A stretch of 64,000 bases of DNA from Nostoc sp. TH1S01. Lineage in GTDB: Bacteria; Cyanobacteriota; Cyanobacteriia; Cyanobacteriales; Nostocaceae. Location of the stretch: the NCBI GenBank assembly GCA_018993265.1, contig JAGKSW010000054.1, forward strand, positions 62,001 to 126,000, given 5' to 3'. Positions 55,125 to 62,659 of this stretch are shown one piece after another. Both the position numbers and the translations under genes were made by a program. The notes under the pieces are model-generated. The model saw only the letters and a list, made by a program, of their open reading frames with translations, ran no database searches and was not told where the DNA came from. Each line of letters starts with the position of its first letter. Position 1 is the stretch's first letter.

Positions 55125-56936
55125 ATGCCACAGGATTTATCACCCCTTTGGATATCACTAAAAACTTCATTATTGGCAACAGTTATTACTTTTTTTGTAG
55201 GCATAGCTGCGGCTTATTGGATGCTCAGCTATCGTGGCAAGGCTAAATCTTTGATTGAAAGTATTTTTGTTGCACCGCTAATTTTACCTCCAACAGTTGT
55301 GGGCTTTTTACTGCTGTTATTTTTTGGCAAGAATGGGCCTGTGGGGAAACTCATGGAGCCTTTTGACTTGACAATTGTTTTTACTTGGTATGGTGCAGCG
55401 ATCGCAGCAACGGTGGTTTCTTTTCCATTAATGTATAAAACTGCCCTGGGAGCTTTTGAACAAATTGATAATAATTTACTGCGGGTGGCGAGAACCCTGG
55501 GTGCAAGTGAATCCAGAATATTTTGGCGAATTAGTTTACCTTTAGCCTTACCCGGAATTTTAGCAGCGACGACCTTGGCTTTTGCCCGTGCCTTGGGTGA
55601 ATTCGGCGCAACCTTAATGCTGGCTGGGAATATTCCTGGTCAAACCCAGACGATTCCAATGGCGATTTATTTTGCTGTGGAAGCAGGGGCGATGGATGAA
55701 GCTTGGTTTTGGGCGATCGCAATTATGGTAATTTCCCTATCAGGAATTTTTGCAGTGAATTTTTGGCAGGAAGTTAGAGAGAAGGGAAAACGCAAGGAAG
55801 CAGGAACGCGAAAACCAGAAAGACGAGTTGCTCAATCTCCTACTGTGTCTGCGCCAACTTCCGAAATCGGACTGTTTGTAGATATTGAAAAAAAATTACC
55901 CAGTTTTCATTTGCAAGTTTCCTTCAGTACCAACGAGCAACCCCTGGGATTGTTGGGCGGTTCCGGCGCAGGTAAAAGCATGATTCTGCGTTGCATTGCG
56001 GGAATCGAAACACCAACTAGAGGAAGGATCGTGTTGAATGGTAGAGTATTGTTTGATTCTGAAAAAGGCATTAATGTACCTAGCCGCGATCGCCGCATTG
56101 GTTTTTTAGTCCAAAATTATGCTTTGTTTCCGAATATGACAGTGGCGGAAAACATTGCTTTTGGTTTACCCAAGAAATTATCTGCGGGAAGTGAACGCTC
56201 ACAAATCGAAGAACAACTAATAGCCATGCAGTTACCAGGATTAGGCGATCGCTATCCGCATCAACTTTCCGGCGGTCAACAACAACGGGTGGCTTTAGCC
56301 AGAGCCTTAGCCAGTCAACCAGAAGCATTACTTCTCGATGAGCCATTTTCCGCCCTCGATACTCATCTGCGGAATCAATTAGAACAGCAGATGACCGAAA
56401 CCTTAGCCGATTACCAAGGTGTTGCTTTATTTGTGACCCATAACATGGATGAAGCTTACCGAGTTTGTCCCAACTTATTGGTGTTGGAACAAGGTCAAGC
56501 AGTACATCACGGCTCCAAATATGAAGTTTTCCAGCATCCTGCTAGTGTGAGTGTGGCTCAATTAACTGGCTGTAAGAACTTTTCTCGCGCTGTCGCTCAA
56601 GGAACGCAAACAATCCAAGCACTGGATTGGGGTTGTCACCTGGAAGTTGTCCAAGCAATTCCTGATGAACTATCTCACGTTGGTATTCGCGCTCATCAAC
56701 TAATTTTTTCCCATGATGGATCTCAAGTTAATACCTTTCCCTGTTGGTTAGCCAGAACCAGTGAAACACCTCATCGGATGACATTATTTTTAAAACTACA
56801 TACTGCCCCGAATAATCCTCAAGACTATCATCTGCAAGCCGAGGTTTTCAAAGAAAAATGGGCAAATATCAAAGACCAACCTTACCCTTGGTATGTGCGT
56901 TTAGACCCCATACGTTTGATGTTAATGGAAAACTAG
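55125..56936 (+). CDS. modBC: Molybdate ABC transporter ModB-ModC fusion
   Basis: 603 residues. Residues ~1-225 are the ModB permease with five membrane helices and the coupling motif ARTLGASESRIFWRISLPLALPGI. Residues ~245-600 are the ModC ATPase with Walker A GGSGAGKSM, LSGGQQQRVALARAL, LLLDEPFSALD and FVTHN, then a C-terminal TOBE-like region. A polar linker (KGKRKEAGTRKPERR) joins them. Such ModBC fusions are common in cyanobacteria. It follows modA in one operon. Confidence 0.94.
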   Translation: MPQDLSPLWISLKTSLLATVITFFVGIAAAYWMLSYRGKAKSLIESIFVAPLILPPTVVGFLLLLFFGKNGPVGKLMEPFDLTIVFTWYGAAIAATVVSFPLMYKTALGAFEQIDNNLLRVARTLGASESRIFWRISLPLALPGILAATTLAFARALGEFGATLMLAGNIPGQTQTIPMAIYFAVEAGAMDEAWFWAIAIMVISLSGIFAVNFWQEVREKGKRKEAGTRKPERRVAQSPTVSAPTSEIGLFVDIEKKLPSFHLQVSFSTNEQPLGLLGGSGAGKSMILRCIAGIETPTRGRIVLNGRVLFDSEKGINVPSRDRRIGFLVQNYALFPNMTVAENIAFGLPKKLSAGSERSQIEEQLIAMQLPGLGDRYPHQLSGGQQQRVALARALASQPEALLLDEPFSALDTHLRNQLEQQMTETLADYQGVALFVTHNMDEAYRVCPNLLVLEQGQAVHHGSKYEVFQHPASVSVAQLTGCKNFSRAVAQGTQTIQALDWGCHLEVVQAIPDELSHVGIRAHQLIFSHDGSQVNTFPCWLARTSETPHRMTLFLKLHTAPNNPQDYHLQAEVFKEKWANIKDQPYPWYVRLDPIRLMLMEN

Positions 56937-57037
56937 TACAAAAAGGCTGAAGTCTGAAGTATGAAGTCTGAAATGAAAAAAATCAGTACACTCAGATAAG
57001 GCTTCTTTCCTACTCCCCACTCCCTACTCCCTATTTT
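56937..57037. repeat. Heptamer repeats between modBC and the RiPP exporter
   Basis: CTGAAGT/ATGAAGT heptamers (56946-56975) and CTACTCCC/CACTCCC units (57010-57033) fill the 101-bp convergent gap. Confidence 0.65.
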
Positions 57038-58864
57038 TTAACGATATTGCTGCGCTTGAGTTTCATATAAATAGGCATAGCGATTACCTATTTGTATCAG
57101 TTCATCATGAGTCCCACTTTCGATAATTGTGCCGTTTTCCATGACATAAATGCGATCGGCCATTTTGACAGTAGATAAGCGATGGCTAATTAAAATTGCT
57201 GCTTGATTTTGGATTAATTGACGGAATTTTTCAAACACTTCATATTCCGCTTTTGGATCCATTGCACTAGTCGGTTCGTCTAAAACTATCAACTGAGAAT
57301 CTCTTAAAAATGCTCGCGCTAAAGCAATTTTTTGCCACTGACCAATACTTAATTCTTCTCCTTGGTCAAATAATTTACCCAAAATTGTGTCATAACCTTT
57401 AGGTAATTTGCTAATTACATCATCCGCACCAGAACGACGCGCTGCCGCCATAATACTTTCTCGATTGGCTGGCAAGTCAATGTTAGCTAACCAAATGTTT
57501 TCCTGGGCTGTAAAGTTATATTTAGCGTAGTCTTGAAAAATTACGCTGATGTCGCGGCGTAATTCAGAAATTTTATAGTCTCTAATATCAACACCATCAA
57601 TTGTGATGCAGCCAGCCGTAGGATCATACAAGCGACACAGCAATTTAATTAAAGTTGTTTTTCCAGAACCATTTTCACCAACTAGTGCTACTACTTCTCC
57701 TGGCTTGATGCTCAAATTGATATTATGCAGTGCTTGGCGAGTTGTAGTGGAATATTGAAAACTCACATTATGAAACACAATACCTGTCTGCATTGGTTGA
57801 GGTATTGGTTGAGGATTGATTGGCTCAACCAATCTGGGTTGCAGGTCAAGAAACTCGTAGAGATTACCTAAAAATAAATTATCTTCGTAAAGTGCCGAAA
57901 CGTTTGCTAGTAAACTTTTAATATCGTTTTGCCCTCGTTGCAGTGCTTGGTAATAAAGAACTAAATCACCCAAACGCAGAACACCATTTATAGCTTGATA
58001 AATAATTAAAGCATAAATAGCAAATATGAGAATCCCGGCGATCGCTTCGGCTGCAAAGTTAGCCACAAAGCGTTGTGTAAAAATTTTCAGGCTTTCTTTA
58101 TAGATTTGTCTACGGATGCGGAGATACCAATTACTAAAATAGTGACCTAAATCAAATAAGCGAATTTCTTTGGCAAATTGGTCTGATGTCAGCATCCAAG
58201 CTAAATAAAAACCTTGGCGTTGCAATGGTGTCCATTTGCGCTGCCAATTATACATAATTCGACTATATTTGACTCGCACTAACATTGCAGGCAAGGCAGC
58301 TACAAATAAAACACCAATAATTCCCCAATGCAGTGTCAGCAACAAACCAATCATTGCTACTAAAGAAATACTATTTTGACCAATTTGTGCTAAACGATTG
58401 AGAATTTGGGGTGGTCGATAAGGTGCTTCTTGTTGCGCTCTTTGTAGGGTATCGTAGTATAAAGGATTTTCGTAGTACTCTAAGTCTGCTGCAATAGATT
58501 TGGCGTTAATAATTCCTTGCATATAGTCAGTCACCCTTTGAGAGTGGGCAGTGATGACTAGTTCTGTCAAGGAGTTAGCCAGTGTAGTTAATAAAGTCAC
58601 TCCACCAGCTATGGCAATTAACACTAAGACGTTACGAAATGCTACTGCTTTGTCTGCTTGGCTCAGGTTGGCAGCTACGGCATCGATAATAAGTTTTGAG
58701 AGATAAATGGAGACTACTGGTAATATACCTTGAATAGTCAGTAAAACTACGCGAGCGATCGTCCAACCAGGGCTACTTTGCCATACTAAGCGCAATGCAG
58801 GTACAAGACGTAGGGTTTGGTTGATTTTTTGTTTGATAGTTTTGCCTGCTTGCATAAATCTCAC
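57038..58864 (-). CDS. ABC exporter of the RiPP cluster (lasso D-type)
   Basis: 608 residues: membrane domain ~1-335 with about six helices and an ATPase domain ~365-600 (Walker A GENGSGKTT, GEELSIGQWQKIALARAF in place of the usual LSGGQ, LIVLDEPTSAMD, ILISHRLSTV). The modified signature LSIGQWQK is typical of peptide/lasso exporters and relatives. No peptidase domain at the N-terminus, so it would export mature product rather than cleave leaders. It is the last gene of the minus-strand cluster, 58 bp after the RRE-fusion gene. Confidence 0.88.
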   Translation of the reverse strand: MRFMQAGKTIKQKINQTLRLVPALRLVWQSSPGWTIARVVLLTIQGILPVVSIYLSKLIIDAVAANLSQADKAVAFRNVLVLIAIAGGVTLLTTLANSLTELVITAHSQRVTDYMQGIINAKSIAADLEYYENPLYYDTLQRAQQEAPYRPPQILNRLAQIGQNSISLVAMIGLLLTLHWGIIGVLFVAALPAMLVRVKYSRIMYNWQRKWTPLQRQGFYLAWMLTSDQFAKEIRLFDLGHYFSNWYLRIRRQIYKESLKIFTQRFVANFAAEAIAGILIFAIYALIIYQAINGVLRLGDLVLYYQALQRGQNDIKSLLANVSALYEDNLFLGNLYEFLDLQPRLVEPINPQPIPQPMQTGIVFHNVSFQYSTTTRQALHNINLSIKPGEVVALVGENGSGKTTLIKLLCRLYDPTAGCITIDGVDIRDYKISELRRDISVIFQDYAKYNFTAQENIWLANIDLPANRESIMAAARRSGADDVISKLPKGYDTILGKLFDQGEELSIGQWQKIALARAFLRDSQLIVLDEPTSAMDPKAEYEVFEKFRQLIQNQAAILISHRLSTVKMADRIYVMENGTIIESGTHDELIQIGNRYAYLYETQAQQYR

Positions 58865-58922
58865 TGTAGTATTGCCCCAAGCCCAGGTAGAATTAGCTGG
58901 TTAATTGATCATTTTGCCACAA

Positions 58923-60134
58923 TTACCTCAACAAACCCTGATTATTTAACTGATTAATAAAACTATGTACATCCGTTCTGAGGTCATCTTCGTCAACCTC
59001 ATAGATATTTAATAGTGCGGTGACTATCTGTTCTACATTGCCGTACTCTACCAAGAATTTCCAAATATCGGCAGCCACACCATTTAACTCAAAGCTGGCT
59101 TGCGTTTCCAAATTACCAATGATAATTTCTTCTCCATACTCGCCATAAATAACCTGTAATCCTGGTTGAATGTTGCCATTACCCTCGTTTTGAACTTGGA
59201 TGCTAGGAGGGTTTACAGGAGATTTTAGGCGATTTTTTTGACAGATTTCTGGGGGAAGAAATCGCCAACCACCTTGCATTTTTTGAGAAATTGGATTCCA
59301 AAAAAAGCGGTCTGGTTCATTCCAACTAAAACACAGAGAATCTGTTTTTCCTACCCAATAACGCGAACCCGACAATTGGGAGAAAGATTGTTGTTTCCAA
59401 GTTTGATAGTGTTCACCTAAATCTTCCTCGCCGTAGTCTGGCAAATCTCTAGCACTCAAACAAGCCAAAACGTGAGGTTCTTTGGTAGCGATCGCCTGTC
59501 GCAGTTCTGGATGAGAATAAAGATGGGCAAATATAATTTTTGGGTGAGTCTGGCTTTGCAAGAAATTTCCCAGCCTTGAACCTGTAAACACGCAATCATC
59601 TACTACTACCCAAGGAATATCACTAGACTCTGGTGGTTGTAATTGATCGGACTTCAAATCTAAAGCATAAGCTAGCATTCCCAAGATAATTAACCCGCCA
59701 CGGGGAACAGCCGTAAAGTGAAATTGCTTTAATTGTTCACGTCCAAAATGTTCTACTAACTGTGTCGCCAATAGTTGACAGTCTACTTCTGCTTGCTGAT
59801 AACTCACAAAATGCAAGCGCGATAAACTTCTGTTGAGAGTAAACAGCAAATGTTGTACCCAGAGTTCTGCTGCTGCATTTAAGCAACCCATCACCGCAAT
59901 TACAGGTTGAGGGCTGGGACGAACAATCAACTTTACTTCTGGTGTATCATCCCAAGAAGGACTGTTAGCGATCGCATCTGCTAAACTCAAAAGTGCTAGT
60001 TTTGAGTCAGTTATGCCAAGTTGTCGGCTATAGTGAGCTAAAGCTTCTGGGTCAATGGCAGTGCTATAAATTTTGGGTACATTGGGATTTAGTAATACTT
60101 GCCCCTCATTTTGAACTAAAGTTTGTTGTTCCAT
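58923..60134 (-). CDS. Phosphoribosyltransferase fused to PqqD/RRE domain
   Basis: 403 residues. The middle part has type I phosphoribosyltransferase features: FTAVPRGGLIILGMLAYAL and the PRPP loop VVVDDCVFTGSRL (D179, D180). The C-terminal ~78 residues are a PqqD-like RiPP recognition element (YGEYGEEIIIGNLETQASFELNGVAADIWKFLVE, then VDEDDLRTDVHSFINQLNNQGL), which binds leader peptides. Residues 1-~100 are not recognised. In lasso clusters the RRE is usually a separate B1 protein or fused to the B2 peptidase; fusion to a phosphoribosyltransferase is unusual. I infer leader-guided modification of the precursor, or recruitment of nucleotide recycling to the synthetase; neither is shown. Confidence 0.82.
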   Translation of the reverse strand: MEQQTLVQNEGQVLLNPNVPKIYSTAIDPEALAHYSRQLGITDSKLALLSLADAIANSPSWDDTPEVKLIVRPSPQPVIAVMGCLNAAAELWVQHLLFTLNRSLSRLHFVSYQQAEVDCQLLATQLVEHFGREQLKQFHFTAVPRGGLIILGMLAYALDLKSDQLQPPESSDIPWVVVDDCVFTGSRLGNFLQSQTHPKIIFAHLYSHPELRQAIATKEPHVLACLSARDLPDYGEEDLGEHYQTWKQQSFSQLSGSRYWVGKTDSLCFSWNEPDRFFWNPISQKMQGGWRFLPPEICQKNRLKSPVNPPSIQVQNEGNGNIQPGLQVIYGEYGEEIIIGNLETQASFELNGVAADIWKFLVEYGNVEQIVTALLNIYEVDEDDLRTDVHSFINQLNNQGLLR

Positions 60135-60200
60135 AATTTCAACTAAAATGCTTGCTGTAACCTTTGTCCAAAGCGAGTCTTACTATCCCTCACTTTCAAT

Positions 60201-61148
60201 TTATACCCCTGCTAAAGAATAGCTATCATCTAATTCTTCGGTACTATTTGCTGCAATATCTGCCTCCACTAATTGCACAATTTCTGACAGTGCTGCCAAA
60301 GAACGCTTTCTTTTTAAACGACGAATGGGTACAGATTTTATTAAACTCGTACTCTGTTGAAAATGCGCCTTGACAAATTCTGGTGTTGTCAGCAAAGTTG
60401 TCGCACGAGAATGGCGGAGTAATTCAACCATTATCTCTTGAACTGAAAGAATTTGAATTGCATTTTCAGCCGCTGCCACATTTTCTAAAGCATATATCTG
60501 CTTAATTGGTAGGGGTAATTGGCTAAATCCTTCACTTAGAACATTATTTCGTTTTGCACAAGCCGAATGAACCAAAGATAAATTATCAAATTCATATCCC
60601 AATGATGATGCAGAATCAGGTAACAACCTAACTTGAGGATAAGAAGGAAACGTTATGGGATGATCACCTTCAACTTGAATAGCCAATACATCATCTGTTA
60701 GTAAACCATAACCCTGTTGATGAAAGGCGCTAGCCAAGGTTGATTTACCCCATCCAGAATTGCCCAAAAAGGCCACAGCCGCACCATTAATATTCACACA
60801 ACTGGCGTGCAACACCAACAGCCCTCGCTGTCTGAGTAATACTGGTATTGCAGATCCCAATATCATCGACCGAATTAAGCCTTCCTCTGCTTCTGGAACT
60901 GGTTCGATAATAATCTGGCTACCATTGTGAACAAAGAATTTGCCTACATCTATACCATCGATGGAGGAACTTCCTAAAAAACAGTTTCCCCCATCTACTA
61001 ACCCAAAATCCGAGTCTGTTAATTTTTTAATATAAATAGTAACATCGGGAATTAGTATTTGATTATCTAGCTGTTCATTCCCAACATTCAGTTCCGGTAA
61101 AGGTAATTGAGAGTGTATGCAGAGATTGTAGGCAAAGTATATGAACAC
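60201..61148 (-). CDS. HPr-kinase-like protein of the RiPP cluster
   Basis: 315 residues. P-loop LGNSGWGKSTLASAF (Walker A residues 129-137), VLHASCVNINGAAVAF before it and LLTDDVLAIQ (Walker B-like) after it define the HPr kinase/phosphorylase C-terminal fold. Kinases of this type occur in lasso-peptide clusters, where they phosphorylate a Ser of the precursor. The precursors here end in Leu, so the target residue would have to be internal. It lies between the precursor genes and the RRE fusion on the same strand, 66 bp before the latter. Confidence 0.82.
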   Translation of the reverse strand: MFIYFAYNLCIHSQLPLPELNVGNEQLDNQILIPDVTIYIKKLTDSDFGLVDGGNCFLGSSSIDGIDVGKFFVHNGSQIIIEPVPEAEEGLIRSMILGSAIPVLLRQRGLLVLHASCVNINGAAVAFLGNSGWGKSTLASAFHQQGYGLLTDDVLAIQVEGDHPITFPSYPQVRLLPDSASSLGYEFDNLSLVHSACAKRNNVLSEGFSQLPLPIKQIYALENVAAAENAIQILSVQEIMVELLRHSRATTLLTTPEFVKAHFQQSTSLIKSVPIRRLKRKRSLAALSEIVQLVEADIAANSTEELDDSYSLAGV

Positions 61149-61373
61149 CTTATTTATTCACCTTTAACTACGTGAACAGTTTGAGTCTAAATTCTTTTAT
61201 CAGGTAAGATATAGGATTTGTATTTGATTGTTGAAAAAAATCAATACACTTTTTCTTCCCTATTAATAGTTTCCTATTCCCCTACCTTCACGAGTAATTT
61301 CAAGAATCAAATCGGATTGCTATATAAAGATAAGATATATATTTTAAATTTAGCTAATAGTCAAAGATTCACT
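61149..61373. other. Gap between precursor 3 and the kinase gene
   Basis: 225 bp, AT-rich. It could hold an attenuating terminator or an internal promoter, but no clear hairpin was found. Confidence 0.4.
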
Positions 61374-61565
61374 TTACAAACAAACTTTTGTACCTGGTTT
61401 AATTAAACAACCATCATCGGCTGAACCTTGACCATTACTAATGACTGTAGAACCTTTAGGTGGCCCAAACAAAACGTCTTGACGAGTACCACCACCTGAG
61501 ATGTTTGTAATTGTACTAATATCCCCGTGGTCAGTGAGTTTTGGTGTACAGTAAAGTTTTTTCAT
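61374..61565 (-). CDS. Lasso-type RiPP precursor peptide 3
   Basis: 63 residues from the ATG at 61565 (an earlier ATG adds MQKI). The leader is MKKLYCTPKLTDHGDISTIT with Y5, P8, L10, G14 and T20 in the lasso pattern. Placing cleavage one residue after T20 gives a core beginning ISGGGTRQD with Asp at core position 9, the usual macrolactam acceptor range. The core continues LFGPPKGSTVISNGQGS and ends CLIKPGTKVCL, with two Cys eight residues apart. At 42 residues it is far longer than most lasso cores. Cleavage site and ring are inferred. Confidence 0.8.
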   Translation of the reverse strand: MKKLYCTPKLTDHGDISTITNISGGGTRQDVLFGPPKGSTVISNGQGSADDGCLIKPGTKVCL

Positions 61566-61652
61566 AATCTTCTGCACTAATAATCAAGGAAATCAGCCGA
61601 ATCTACATTGAAATTTGTTTGGATGCTACGCATTGATTACTTTAATCCAAAT

Positions 61653-61742
61653 AGGACTTACGCCTCGTGACGACAAATCAGCCTTTGCGATTACTTCGCT
61701 TCGCTCGTAATGACGCAAAACCGTAGTCTTTGCGTAAGTCCT
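61653..61742. repeat. AGGACTTACGC-ended element between precursors 2 and 3 (90 bp)
   Basis: Ends AGGACTTACGC (61653-61663) and TTTGCGTAAGTCCT (61729-61742). The interior has TTCGCTTCGCTCGTAATGAC, a string common in cyanobacterial repeats. Confidence 0.8.
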
Positions 61743-61790
61743 GCTACAGCTAATTCAGCAACTGCATAGCTGAACTTATCAGAATGGTAG

Positions 61791-61979
61791 CTATAAACAG
61801 GTCTTTGTTCCTGGAAGAATAATACAAGCATTTAGCGAGCCTTGGCCACTACTAACGGCAGTCGAACCATTAGGCGAACCAAAGAGAGTATCTCTCCTAC
61901 TCACGTCTTTAGAAATTTGTGTAACTCTGTTTACAAAGCCATGATGAACTAGCTTTGGTGCTTCGTAACTTCTCTTCAC
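61791..61979 (-). CDS. Lasso-type RiPP precursor peptide 2
   Basis: 62 residues from a GTG at 61979, chosen because TTAGGAG lies 8-9 bases upstream and the leader then has the same length as its paralogues; an ATG at 62015 is the alternative. The leader is VKRSYEAPKLVHHGFVNRVT (same Y, P, L, G, T positions). The predicted core starts ISKDVSRRD with Asp9, continues TLFGSPNGSTAVSSGQGS and ends CIILPGTKTCL. It has 41 core residues and the same C-x8-C end. Confidence 0.8.
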   Translation of the reverse strand: MKRSYEAPKLVHHGFVNRVTQISKDVSRRDTLFGSPNGSTAVSSGQGSLNACIILPGTKTCL

Positions 61980-62365
61980 TTTAAGTCTCCTAATTTTTGC
62001 TATGGGGTGGAACAATGCAGAAATTGAATTTCATGAATTTCACTACACTAAGTGATTCAGGAATTACGCAATGAGACAAAAAAAAATCAAGGGTTTGGGA
62101 AGGGTGAAGGGGTATAGGGGTTTTTGGGTGTATGTATCCAAAACCCTTACACCCCACACCCGTTCACCCACACACCCAGTTTCCACAGAAAATCTTTGTG
62201 CGTAAGTCCTATGATTTTCAAGAAAGAGCTACAGTTGATAACTTTTTTTGCATCAAGCTGTAGCTTCTCGTCTAAAGCTATACTGAGATTAGTAGGATGC
62301 TAAATGCTGGATGCTTTGCAATGGTCAATTCAGCTAAGGCATCCTCTCCACTCTGAAATTACAGC
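61980..62365. other. 386-bp gap between precursors 1 and 2
   Basis: Mostly occupied by an AGGACTTACGC-ended element (62059-62210). The remainder has no ORF. Confidence 0.55.
62059..62210. repeat. AGGACTTACGC-ended element between precursors 1 and 2 (152 bp)
   Basis: Left end AGGAATTACGCA, right end TGCGTAAGTCCT. The interior carries inverted GGGTGTATGTATCC/CCTTACACCCC-like sequence and TTCCACAGAAAATC, also seen in the partial copy at ~53574-53662. Confidence 0.75.
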
Positions 62366-62554
62366 TTAGAGACAATTGGTGGTTCCAGGACTGATGATAC
62401 AAGAGTCTAAAGAACCTTGATCATTGCTGACGACAGTTGTACCACCAGGAGGGCCAAACAGTGTATCTTGACGGGCAGAATCTTGAGTTACAGCGGTAAC
62501 TTCGTTGACGGAACCGTGGTTGGTTAGTTTTGGTGCAGAGTAGGTTTTTTTCAT
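62366..62554 (-). CDS. Lasso-type RiPP precursor peptide 1
   Basis: 62 residues from the ATG at 62554, with GAGGA 10-14 bases upstream; an in-frame upstream ATG at 62620 is less likely. The leader is MKKTYSAPKLTNHGSVNEVT (Y5, P8, L10, G14, T20). The predicted core starts VTQDSARQD with Asp9, then TLFGPPGGTTVVSNDQGS and CIISPGTTNCL. It lies ~105 bp after the synthetase stop on the same strand and is the most synthetase-proximal of three paralogues. Confidence 0.82.
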   Translation of the reverse strand: MKKTYSAPKLTNHGSVNEVTAVTQDSARQDTLFGPPGGTTVVSNDQGSLDSCIISPGTTNCL

Positions 62555-62659
62555 TGTGGTTTTCCTCAATGTGTGTTTTGTGAATCTGGGTAGTTGCACT
62601 GAAAACGTACTGATACCCATTTTTAATAAAAGTACATATATAGATAAAGTTGCATGTAT

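Noticed and set aside
60164-60373. 69-codon frame opposite the HPr-kinase-like gene
   Set aside because: It lies antisense to a well-supported gene and shows no motif.
62555-62620. Extended N-terminus of precursor 1
   Set aside because: GAGGA precedes the ATG at 62554 and that start gives a leader equal in length to the paralogues.
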